DNA of 64,000 nucleotides, from the NCBI GenBank assembly GCA_030753015.1, contig JASMDC010000021.1, positions 1 to 64,000 on the forward strand, written 5' to 3'. Source of the DNA: Candidatus Undinarchaeales archaeon. GTDB taxonomy: Archaea > SpSt-1190 > JASMDC01. The notes below the pieces were generated by a model. The model was not told the DNA's origin. It made no database searches and was given only the letters and a program-made list of their open reading frames with translations. The position numbers were made by a program, and so were the translations under genes. Below, in pieces: positions 26,366-34,087 of this stretch (the stretch's first letter is position 1; each line of letters begins with the position of its first letter).

Positions 26366-27264
26366 CGGACCGGATGAGGGTGCGGCTTGGAGTATCACCC
26401 ATCGCCTGGAGCAACGACGACATGCACGACCTCGGGGGCGAAATACCCCTCGAGCGGTGCCTGGGCGAGGCCAGCACGGCCGGGTACGTCGGCGTCGAGC
26501 TGGGGCACAAGTTCCCCCGCGACCCCGCCGTGCTCATGCCGCTCCTGGTCGGCCACGGGCTGGACCTCGTCTCGGGCTGGCACTCCACGTTCTTCACCAG
26601 GGAGAAGGGCCACGATCGTGAGCGTGCGAACTTCAAGAGCCACCTGTCCTTCCTAAAGTCCATGGGGTGTAGCGTCATCATCTGCGCCGAGTGCAACCGG
26701 ACCAGGCACTCTACCATCGACGCCGCTCCACGGGAGAAAGGAGTACCGCTCTTCACCGACGAGGAGTGGGCACGTCTTGCCACCCGGCTCGACGAGGCGG
26801 GACACGTCGCCGCCAATGCCGGGCTGAGGCTCGTGTACCACCACCACATGGGCACGGGCGTGGAGTCTCCGGAGGAGATCCACCGGCTCATGGACACCAC
26901 GGATCCGGACCTGGTGCACCTGCTGGGCGACACGGGCCACATGCTCTATGGCGGAGGTGATCCTGCGACGCTGTTCTCCCGGTACGCCGAGCGCATCGGG
27001 CACGTTCACTTGAAGGACATCCGACGCGACGTGCTGGAGGAGGTCAAGCGGAACCGCCTCTCCTTCCTCGCCTCGGTGCGCATGGGGGTGTTCACCGTCC
27101 CAGGGGACGGGTGCATCGACTACGGGCCGGTCATCGGCTCGCTGGACCGCTCCGGGTATGAGGGCTGGCTGGTGGTAGAGGCCGAGCAGGATCCTGCGAT
27201 CGCCGAGCCCCTGGCATACGCCCGGAAGGCGCGAGGTTTCATCAGGAATAAGGCCGGGATATGA
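26362..27264 (+). CDS. iolE: myo-inosose-2 dehydratase
   Basis: 300 residues from the GTG at 26362, chosen for the GTGA overlap with iolD; an ATG at 26374 is an alternative. Xylose-isomerase-like TIM barrel: LGVSPIAWSNDDMHDLGG, YHHHMGTGVES, LLGDTGHMLYGGG (metal Asp/His) and GHVHLKDIR match IolE. It dehydrates 2-keto-myo-inositol (inosose) to the trione substrate of IolD. ATGA overlap with the next short frame. Confidence 0.94.
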   Translation: MTDRMRVRLGVSPIAWSNDDMHDLGGEIPLERCLGEASTAGYVGVELGHKFPRDPAVLMPLLVGHGLDLVSGWHSTFFTREKGHDRERANFKSHLSFLKSMGCSVIICAECNRTRHSTIDAAPREKGVPLFTDEEWARLATRLDEAGHVAANAGLRLVYHHHMGTGVESPEEIHRLMDTTDPDLVHLLGDTGHMLYGGGDPATLFSRYAERIGHVHLKDIRRDVLEEVKRNRLSFLASVRMGVFTVPGDGCIDYGPVIGSLDRSGYEGWLVVEAEQDPAIAEPLAYARKARGFIRNKAGI

Positions 27265-27359
27265 TGGACGACATGTTCTCCGTCGAGGACGCCGTAGCCT
27301 CAAGAGAGTACCTCGAGCGCTTCCTTCGTCCGGCTAGGGATGGGTCCGGGTCCGTTTGA
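27261..27359 (+). CDS. possible small protein of 32 residues
   Basis: Frame starting MMDDMFSVEDAVASREYL, linked to iolE by an ATGA overlap and ending 2 bases before the transporter start. It could be a small coupled protein or a vestige of a larger gene whose remainder is lost. No domain recognised. Confidence 0.35.
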   Translation: MMDDMFSVEDAVASREYLERFLRPARDGSGSV

Positions 27360-27361
27360 CC

Positions 27362-28255
27362 ATGGATCGGTTCGTCGTTGCCCTGATCCTGGGCTCCACC
27401 TTCATGCACGCCGGATGGAACCTGCTCGCCCGCCGGCAGCGGTGCGAGACCTCGTTCTTCGAGCGGATGCTCCTCGTGACCGTCCTCGCCGGGCTCGTTC
27501 CGGCGGCGATGAGCGAGGCGGCGATGAGCGAGGCGGCGACCCGGTCTCTTACCCCAATTGCGTGGGCGTGCGTGGTCGGCTCTGGGCTCTGCTGCGGGAT
27601 GTATTACTTCTTCCTTGCCCGGGCGTACGAGTCCGCGGACTTCACCGTGGTCTATCCTGTAGCTCGCTCCCTGCCAGTGGTGCTCGTCGCCCTCGGCGAC
27701 ATGGTGCGGGGGAGGTATCCCAGCCCCGCCGGCTGGTCCGGTATGCTCCTCGTGGTGTCCGGATGCTTCCTCGTCTCGCTCCGCTCGAGCCGGGACGTGA
27801 ACGTTCGGCGCTATCTCGACCGGGCCCACCTGTGGATGCTGTTCACCGCCCTTGGAACGGTGGGCTACACCCTGCTCGACAAGGTAGCCGCTGAGACCAT
27901 GCAACAGGGGCCGACGACAGCCGCCCGGTACGGCTACGTGTTCTTCCTCGTCTCCTACCTGGCCTTCTCGGTGCTCCTGAGGGTGCTTGGACGCGGGGAG
28001 CAGCGCCCGGCGTCCATCGGATGGCGGGACCCGGCCATCGCCGCCGCCCTCAACTTCGGCGCCTACTGGCTCGTGCTCTGGGCATACCAGCTGAGCACGT
28101 TCGCCAGCTACATCGTCGCCCTGCGGCAGTTCAGCATCGTCATCGGCGTCGTGCTGGCCCTCGCCATCTTCAAGGAGAAGGAACCGGGCATCCGTCTCGC
28201 GGGCACCCTGGTGATCACCGTCGGACTCGTGGTCGTCAGTCTCTTTAGCGGGTGA
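27362..28255 (+). CDS. EamA/DMT-family transporter
   Basis: 297 residues, ten hydrophobic helices in two repeated halves typical of EamA (drug/metabolite) transporters, e.g. FTVVYPVARSLPVVLVAL in the first half and FASYIVALRQFSIVIGVVLA in the second. ATG at 27362. Last gene of the iol operon, so it is a candidate inositol or pathway-metabolite transporter, although DMT proteins often export. A 15-base tandem repeat near 27503-27535 encodes AAMSEAAMSEAA in a loop, a recent slippage. Confidence 0.88.
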   Translation: MDRFVVALILGSTFMHAGWNLLARRQRCETSFFERMLLVTVLAGLVPAAMSEAAMSEAATRSLTPIAWACVVGSGLCCGMYYFFLARAYESADFTVVYPVARSLPVVLVALGDMVRGRYPSPAGWSGMLLVVSGCFLVSLRSSRDVNVRRYLDRAHLWMLFTALGTVGYTLLDKVAAETMQQGPTTAARYGYVFFLVSYLAFSVLLRVLGRGEQRPASIGWRDPAIAAALNFGAYWLVLWAYQLSTFASYIVALRQFSIVIGVVLALAIFKEKEPGIRLAGTLVITVGLVVVSLFSG

Positions 28256-28324
28256 TCGACGGCCCAGGACGGCCACCGCGATCCGACAGCGCGGCTTTCA
28301 CTAGAGGGCTCTATTGGGATTGGC

Positions 28325-28441
28325 TTCCGAAAAGCTCAAGTAGAGCATAGGCTACGAGGTAACCAGACAAGGGTGTCGACTGGGATAGGATGAGCCTGCC
28401 GATTTGTAAGCAAGATCGTGCGCGGATCCCGTCCCCCGCAC
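28325..28441 (+). repeat. 117-bp tRNA-like direct repeat, copy B
   Basis: Same orientation and length as copy A at 20003-20119. The nested hairpin at 28363-28384 keeps its shape while bases change on both sides (GCA/TGC pairs in A against ACA/TGT in B), and the end matches the tRNA-Leu 3' end. The bracketed DNA (20120-28324) holds the regulator, the iol genes and the transporter. Confidence 0.82.
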
Positions 28442-28454
28442 CACCCCATGATCA

Positions 28455-29207
28455 ATGGTGGACCACATGGACCCACAGACCATCGCGACCGTGACCCTCG
28501 TGCTCGGCGTCCTTACCCTCCTGACCGGCTGCCAACGGAGCTCGTCGGGCAGCGATGCCGAGGCCCCCGCAGCACAGTTCGAGATATCGGATGGCCAGGG
28601 TCTGGTCGGGGTCGACACAAGCACACTCAAGGAGGACGCGAACGCGACCATCACCATCGTCGGCCGTATCGAGGACACGGGCGCCCTCAACCTCTTCCGC
28701 ACCTATAGTCTGGCCGATGGTCATGCTCTCTCCCGTCAGTACTACCTCACTGAGCGCGTGTACGAGGATCTGCACGGTTCGACCTGGGTACGCCTGACCT
28801 GCCAGCCAGCGGGCACTCTGTACGGCGGGCCCGCCCTCCGCGTGTCGTCCTTCGAGCCTGTGCCTGGACTGAACGCCTCGCTCGAGCGTGCAGTGCTGGA
28901 TGCCTGTGGGCATGTGGAAGCTAGCCGGAATAACTTCGACCTGAACCTGTACAAGGGGACCGAGCGGTTCAAGGCAGCCCTGGCCGAGCACGCCGATAAG
29001 GACCTCAACACACTGCCCTTCGAGCCGAGGGACGAGGTGGTGTTCGTTGACCGTGACGTTCGCAAGGCAGGTATCGACTGCGGCCGAGTGGTGCTCCGCA
29101 ACGGTCCCGTGCGGGGCGACTTCCTCAGCTTCCTGGCCGTGTACGACCTTGAGGCCAAGAGAGTAGAACGGGTGCTCGTCAGGAACACGGGCTACTTCAT
29201 GGAGTGA
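28455..29207 (+). CDS. predicted lipoprotein of unknown function
   Basis: 250 residues. Signal peptide with lipobox LTLLTGC (Cys about 26), then a soluble mixed alpha/beta domain. One Cys occurs near the middle (RLTCQPAG), another near residue 140 and CGRVVL later; no family recognised. Start may be ATG 28455 or 28467 (MDPQTIA). It begins 13 bases after repeat copy B, so its present promoter may lie within the repeat or be lost. Confidence 0.78.
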   Translation: MVDHMDPQTIATVTLVLGVLTLLTGCQRSSSGSDAEAPAAQFEISDGQGLVGVDTSTLKEDANATITIVGRIEDTGALNLFRTYSLADGHALSRQYYLTERVYEDLHGSTWVRLTCQPAGTLYGGPALRVSSFEPVPGLNASLERAVLDACGHVEASRNNFDLNLYKGTERFKAALAEHADKDLNTLPFEPRDEVVFVDRDVRKAGIDCGRVVLRNGPVRGDFLSFLAVYDLEAKRVERVLVRNTGYFME

Positions 29208-29264
29208 GCAGGCCGGGGGGGCTCGCTGAAAGGAAAGACATAAGTAGGCCGTTCCCAGGCGACC

Positions 29265-30248
29265 ATGTCATTATTAGACACGGTCGTGAACATCATGGCA
29301 TCAACGAACGCTCATTCCACGAAAGGGCTGCTGTCGCAGCTGGACGATGCGGTCACCAACTGGCTGGCCAAGGACGGGTACCTGGACACCACCAGCGTGA
29401 AGCGAGCGGTGGACCTGTCCAAGTTCGAGCTGCAGAAGGACATCGACACTGAGATGCAGCAGTACATCGATGACCACCGGCCCGAGCTGGAGCAGGACCT
29501 CACTGAGCGGGCCCAGGCCTATGCTTCCGGTGGTGGTTGCCCGGGCGCTGCGAAGATGCGTGCTCAAAAGGAGATCGTGTTCGAGGTGCGCCAGACCGTC
29601 CTCGAGGAGCGCGATCCTCCAAGCTACCAGGCCATCCACGAGCTGGAGCACGGCCACCTCGACTTCAAGCTCAGCCAGGACAAGGTGCCGTTGGGCTTCC
29701 TGGATAAGCTGCCCGATCTCGTGGGAAAGAACGTACACCGTCTGGGTGACGATGCCTACGCCACGGCCGACGCCCTCTCGCTGGAGCTACGGGACGAGCT
29801 TGACCTCGACAACGGCTTCGACGACTACTCCATGACCGTGGTAGCCAAGGCATGCGGTGCAAACCTCAAGAACCCCGCGGCCAAGATCTACGAGTCCACG
29901 ATCGTCATGAAGTTCGACCACAAGCTCGACGATACAGACCGCGACGCCTTTGAGGGACGTCTGAAGAGCGAGGGCTATGCTGCCTTCGAGCCCGAGGTGA
30001 CTCAGTACGCCAAGGGCTTCGCCCTCACCACGTCCTACGAGCTGGACAAGGGCGAGGTCATCCAGCACAAGGTCGTCAAGATGGGCGAGTTCAAGGGCCA
30101 GTACGAGCACACCGACCTCCTGGGCCTCTGTCCGAGCCTTTCCTGCGCCGGTGCGGGATACGATGCCCATGCTCCGCTCACCATGGAGGCCCCGCCGGCC
30201 TATGGCGCCGGGGACGGTCCGTGCGGCGGTTGTGGCGGCTGCGGCTGA
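29265..30248 (+). CDS. unknown protein with C-terminal Cys/Gly tail
   Basis: 327 residues, no signal peptide. Mainly helical N-terminal part (LLSQLDDAVTNWLAKDGYL), then mixed sequence, two central Cys (GGGCPGAAK, KACGANL), and an unusual tail LGLCPSLSCAGAGYD ... CGGCGGCG. The closing Cys repeats may bind metal or a cluster. ACATAAGT about 24 bases before the ATG points to a leaderless message. No family recognised. Confidence 0.78.
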   Translation: MSLLDTVVNIMASTNAHSTKGLLSQLDDAVTNWLAKDGYLDTTSVKRAVDLSKFELQKDIDTEMQQYIDDHRPELEQDLTERAQAYASGGGCPGAAKMRAQKEIVFEVRQTVLEERDPPSYQAIHELEHGHLDFKLSQDKVPLGFLDKLPDLVGKNVHRLGDDAYATADALSLELRDELDLDNGFDDYSMTVVAKACGANLKNPAAKIYESTIVMKFDHKLDDTDRDAFEGRLKSEGYAAFEPEVTQYAKGFALTTSYELDKGEVIQHKVVKMGEFKGQYEHTDLLGLCPSLSCAGAGYDAHAPLTMEAPPAYGAGDGPCGGCGGCG

Positions 30249-30387
30249 TCCGCGTCCGAAGGAACGCACGTACCTCGTACACGCAGGTCCATCGCGATAT
30301 CCCTAGACGTTAGGCTCAGGAAGAAGAAGGGCAGGACCGAAGACCACGTACGATCTTCGACCCAACAACTCTGATGATTATCTGGTC

Positions 30388-30564
30388 TTACTCGGGCTCG
30401 GAGATGGCGTCCACGGGACAGGAGTCGATGCAGGCAAGGCAGTCGATGCATGTCTCCGGGTTAACAACGGCCTTGTCATCGTTCATCTCAAGGGCCTCGC
30501 TGGGGCACGTGCCCACACAGGAGCCGCACCCGATGCACTCTTCCTCGTCGATCTTAACAGCCAT
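30388..30564 (-). CDS. 2[4Fe-4S] ferredoxin
   Basis: 58 residues, too short for usual ORF cutoffs but unmistakable. MAVKIDEEECIGCGSCVGTC and CIDCLACIDSCPVDAISEPE give two C-x2-C-x2-C-x3-C-P clusters, i.e. a classic clostridial-type ferredoxin that carries low-potential electrons. Divergent from feoAB across 103 bases; the TTTTTAA near 30599-30605 is probably its TATA box. Iron-related context fits an iron-responsive gene. Confidence 0.95.
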   Translation of the reverse strand: MAVKIDEEECIGCGSCVGTCPSEALEMNDDKAVVNPETCIDCLACIDSCPVDAISEPE

Positions 30565-30635
30565 GATGATTACCTGCGGGTGTCGACGGGAGAGCAGGTT
30601 AAAAACGTTTGCTTTGGCACGCCTCCATAGGAAAC

Positions 30636-30649
30636 CCTAAAAAGTTAGG
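30636..30649. promoter_or_regulatory. palindrome over the feoAB TATA box, candidate iron operator
   Basis: CCTAA-AAAG-TTAGG, a perfect inverted repeat that overlaps the TATA-like CTAAAAAGTTA about 27 bases before the feoAB ATG. Binding of a DtxR-type repressor here would block the basal factors. The TTAGG half-sites match known DtxR/IdeR operator halves, but in reversed order, so this is only suggestive. Confidence 0.55.
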
Positions 30650-30667
30650 TGACCCCAAGCAGACCTG

Positions 30668-32848
30668 ATGGGATTGTCGCTCGTCGAGCTCAGTGCGGGG
30701 CGGAGCGGTACCGTCGAGTCCATCGACGGCCGTAGCAACCTCGCACGGTGGCTCGATGAAAAGGGCGTCCGCAAGGGTACCCTCGTCAAGGTGGTCTCCG
30801 TGCCCTCCGACAGCGGGCCCATGACCGTCGAAGTGGACGGGAAGGAGGTCGAGCTGGGACGGGGGATGGCCGACAAGGTCATCGTGAGTACATCCCCCCG
30901 GCGCCTGGTGCTGGTGGGCAATCCCAACGTGGGCAAGAGCGTCATATTCTCCCATCTTACCGGCCAGTACGCAGTGGCCTCCAACTACCCCGGCACCACC
31001 GTGGAGATGCTGTGCGGTAACGGCACCATCGGTGGAGAGGAGTTCGAGGTGATGGATACCCCGGGCACCAACAGCCTCGTGCCCATGAGCGAGGACGAGG
31101 CGGTCACCCGTGACATCCTCCTCGAGGGCGCTGATATCGTCCTCCAGGTGGTCGACGCCAAGAACCTCCGCCGGTCGCTGGTCCTCACCCTCCAGCTCCT
31201 CTCCATGCGACAGCCGGTGGTGCTCGCACTCAACATGTGGGACGAAGCGCTGGCAAAGGGAGTCTCGATCGACACCGAGCGCCTATCCCAACTGCTGGGC
31301 ATCCCGGTAGTCATCACCGTTGCCCCGGAGAGCAAGGGCATCTTCACGCTCCGCCGCCGTCTCGCAGAAGTGGCCGCGAGCGACGTGCTGCCCCCGACGC
31401 CCGACATCTACCGGGGCGCTGCCGGCAAGGCCGTGGAGGAACTGTCCGAGCTCCTGAGCAGTCCCCAGGAGGCCGTCATGGCGCTCTCCGGTGACGCCAC
31501 CCTCAACGAGCATCTCAGGAAGGTCCACGGGAAGGATACCATGCTCCAGTTGAAGAATGTGCGTGCGCGGCTCGAGGAGGAGTACACGCGACCGCTCGCC
31601 CAGGTGTTCGATACCTCTCTCCAGAGGAAGGTGTCCGCCGTCCACGACCAGGTCTACCGCCAGGAGCTCCCTTCGACCACGAGCGTTGAGGAGCAGTTCT
31701 CTCAGCTGACCTTCTCCCCGGTCACCGCCATCCCCATCCTGCTCGCGGTGATGTTCCTGGTCTATCAGTTCGTCGGGATAGTGGGTGCGGGTTTCTTGGT
31801 GGACTTCCTCGAGACCGATGTGTTCGACGCTCATATCATCCCCTGGCTCCAGAACACTGCATTGTTGTTCGTCCCGGAGACGAACATCGTGTACGACTTC
31901 TTCCTTGGTGATTTCGGCATCATCAGCATGGGCCTTACCTATGCCATCGCCATCGTGCTCCCCATCGTCGGCACGTTCTTCATCACCTTTGGCATCCTGG
32001 AGGATTCGGGCTACCTCCCACGGCTCACCATCATGGTGAACCGCGTGTTCCGCGAGATAGGGCTGTCGGGCAAGGCCATCCTGCCTATCGTGCTCGGGTT
32101 CGGGTGCGGGACCATGGCCGTGCTAACCGCACGCATCCTCGAGACGCGGAAGGAGCGGCTCATCGCAACCCTGCTCATCGCCCTGGCCATCCCCTGCTCC
32201 GCCCAGCTGGGTGTGATGATGGGGCTGCTCGCCGGGCTCTCAACGGCCGCCTTGACCGTGGCCTTCGTGACCGTGCTCCTTCAGCTGATCATCGTCGGCC
32301 GGCTCGCCGCCATCGTCATCCCCGGCGAGGACTCGGACTTCATCATGGAGCTACCGCCCATCCGCCGGCCGTTCCTCCGCAACATCGCCCTGAAAACCTG
32401 GATGCGTACCAAGTGGTTCCTCATGGAGGCCATCCCCCTCTTCATCCTCGGGACGGCCCTCCTCTTCGTGCTTCACCATACCGGAGGGCTCGAGATCCTC
32501 GAGAACGCCCTCCAGCCCGTGGTGAGCTCCATGCTCGGGCTGCCCAAGGAGACCGCCCGGTTCTTCCTCATGGGCTTCATCCGCCGGGACTACGGGGCCG
32601 CAGGCTTCCTGGACATGGCCCGTACCATCGATCCTGTCACCGGCCTGTCCCTCCTCTCCAACAACCAGATCGTGGTGGCCATCGTCACCCTGAACCTCTT
32701 CGTCCCGTGCATCGCCGCCTTCTTCGTCATCCTCAAGGAGCAGGGGCGGTGGATCGGTCTTGCGATATTCGCGTTCGTCATAATCTACTCGGTGCTCGTG
32801 GGCTCTGTGCTCAACGCGCTGCTGACCCTTACGGGGGTGAGCCTCTAG
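30668..32848 (+). CDS. feoB: ferrous iron transporter FeoB with N-terminal FeoA domain
   Basis: 726 residues. Residues 1-75 form a FeoA-like SH3 domain (LSAGRSGTVESIDGRS). The G-protein domain follows with GNPNVGKS (P-loop), DTPGTNS (G3) and NMWD (G4), then the FeoB membrane part with about eight helices and the Gate motifs (LPIVGTFFITFG, GFGCGTMAV). It imports Fe2+. The FeoA fusion is a known natural arrangement. Leaderless start, likely iron-regulated by the two following genes. Confidence 0.96.
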   Translation: MGLSLVELSAGRSGTVESIDGRSNLARWLDEKGVRKGTLVKVVSVPSDSGPMTVEVDGKEVELGRGMADKVIVSTSPRRLVLVGNPNVGKSVIFSHLTGQYAVASNYPGTTVEMLCGNGTIGGEEFEVMDTPGTNSLVPMSEDEAVTRDILLEGADIVLQVVDAKNLRRSLVLTLQLLSMRQPVVLALNMWDEALAKGVSIDTERLSQLLGIPVVITVAPESKGIFTLRRRLAEVAASDVLPPTPDIYRGAAGKAVEELSELLSSPQEAVMALSGDATLNEHLRKVHGKDTMLQLKNVRARLEEEYTRPLAQVFDTSLQRKVSAVHDQVYRQELPSTTSVEEQFSQLTFSPVTAIPILLAVMFLVYQFVGIVGAGFLVDFLETDVFDAHIIPWLQNTALLFVPETNIVYDFFLGDFGIISMGLTYAIAIVLPIVGTFFITFGILEDSGYLPRLTIMVNRVFREIGLSGKAILPIVLGFGCGTMAVLTARILETRKERLIATLLIALAIPCSAQLGVMMGLLAGLSTAALTVAFVTVLLQLIIVGRLAAIVIPGEDSDFIMELPPIRRPFLRNIALKTWMRTKWFLMEAIPLFILGTALLFVLHHTGGLEILENALQPVVSSMLGLPKETARFFLMGFIRRDYGAAGFLDMARTIDPVTGLSLLSNNQIVVAIVTLNLFVPCIAAFFVILKEQGRWIGLAIFAFVIIYSVLVGSVLNALLTLTGVSL

Positions 32849-32882
32849 CCCGGGCAAGTACCGGTGAACGGGGGATACTACC

Positions 32883-33527
32883 ATGATCGAACAACTGGAG
32901 GAGGTGCTCGAGCACCTATGGATCAAGAAGGACAAGGGGGCCGAGGTCAAGATGAAGAGCGTGAGGGACGAGGACCTGAGCGCTCTCATGGACCAGGGCC
33001 TGGCCGAGGTCGTCAACGACCGCGTGGTCCTCACGACCAAGGGCGATGAGGGCGGCCGGGGCATCGTGCGCCGGCACCGGCTCGCCGAGCGGCTGCTCCA
33101 CGACGTACTGGAGATGAACGACACGGAGATCCATGACCAGGCGTGCAGGTTCGAGCACATCCTCTCCCCCGGCGTCGAGGAGAACATCTGCACGCTCCTG
33201 GGCCATCCGAAGGTATGCCCCCACGGCACGCCCATCCCCCCAGGACCCTGCTGCGAGGAACGGCGCATCAAGGCCAAGAGCATCGTGGTCCCGCTCACCG
33301 ATCTAGGGGTCGGCGAGAAGGGGATCGTGTCCTACCTCCACACCAAGCGTCATCCCCGACTCCACAAGCTCATGTCCTTCGGTATCGTGCCGGGGCTTAC
33401 GATACACGTGCACCGGACGTCGCCCTCCCTGGTCATCCAGGTAGGGGAGACGACCATTGCCCTCGAGAGGGGGATAGGTGAGGATATCTTCGTTAGGAGG
33501 AAGGGAAGGAAGACAGGGGAGGAATGA
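32883..33527 (+). CDS. DtxR-type regulator with FeoA-like C-terminal domain
   Basis: 214 residues. Winged helix at 1-60, then DtxR metal-binding/dimer helices with RRHRLAERLLHDVLEM, ACRFEHILSPGVEENI and CPHGTPIP, and a C-terminal FeoA/SH3 domain (GIVPGLTIHV). DtxR proteins bind Fe2+ or Mn2+ and repress uptake genes. The N-terminal helix-turn-helix is unusually short and Lys/Glu-rich, so DNA binding may be altered. Lies 34 bases after feoB. Confidence 0.9.
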   Translation: MIEQLEEVLEHLWIKKDKGAEVKMKSVRDEDLSALMDQGLAEVVNDRVVLTTKGDEGGRGIVRRHRLAERLLHDVLEMNDTEIHDQACRFEHILSPGVEENICTLLGHPKVCPHGTPIPPGPCCEERRIKAKSIVVPLTDLGVGEKGIVSYLHTKRHPRLHKLMSFGIVPGLTIHVHRTSPSLVIQVGETTIALERGIGEDIFVRRKGRKTGEE

Positions 33528-33531
33528 TCGT

Positions 33532-33990
33532 ATGCGGAAACAGACCAAGGAAGACTACATCGAGGCGATATTCGTGCTGGAGAAGCAGGACGGGCGTGCC
33601 CGGACCGGCAAGCTCGCCGTGCGCCTTGGGGTCAAACCCCCCTCCATCACCGAGATGCTCGGCAAGCTCAAGGACGAGGAGCTGGTCAACTACCAGAGCT
33701 ACGCGGGGGTCACTCTGACACCCAAGGGGATGAAGCTTGCAAAGAAGTGCATGCACCGGCACCGGCTGCTCGCGGCCCTCTTCGAGATGATCGGTGTGGA
33801 GGAGGAGCAGGCAGAGGTGGACGCCGCCCAGGTCGGGCACCACATCTCTCCTGCCACCACGGCACAGTTGGAGAAGCTATTGCAGTTCGTGCAGGCGAAT
33901 CCGAACGATCCCCCGTGGATCGACTGCTTCCGGTACTACTGCGAGACGGGGGAGCGCGTGCACTGCCCGGGTCTCAAGGGGAAAGGCTGA
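33532..33990 (+). CDS. DtxR/MntR-type metal-dependent regulator
   Basis: 152 residues from the ATG at 33532 (MRKQTKEDYIEAI), preceded by GAGGAATG; longer in-frame sequence upstream overlaps the previous gene. Winged helix with TGKLAVRLGVKPPSITEML is typical of MntR/DtxR, followed by the dimerisation helices (RHRLLAALFEMIGVEEEQ, VGHHISPATTAQL). No FeoA domain. Together with the previous gene it gives two metal sensors downstream of one Fe2+ transporter. Confidence 0.92.
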   Translation: MRKQTKEDYIEAIFVLEKQDGRARTGKLAVRLGVKPPSITEMLGKLKDEELVNYQSYAGVTLTPKGMKLAKKCMHRHRLLAALFEMIGVEEEQAEVDAAQVGHHISPATTAQLEKLLQFVQANPNDPPWIDCFRYYCETGERVHCPGLKGKG

Positions 33991-34087
33991 GCTTTGTTCC
34001 TGACGAATAGAACCCGTTATGGAGGCCGTTTTTCAAAACCTACTTAAATCGTCCTTTCCTCCAACTTCTCTAGTAGAAGGAAGGGGA

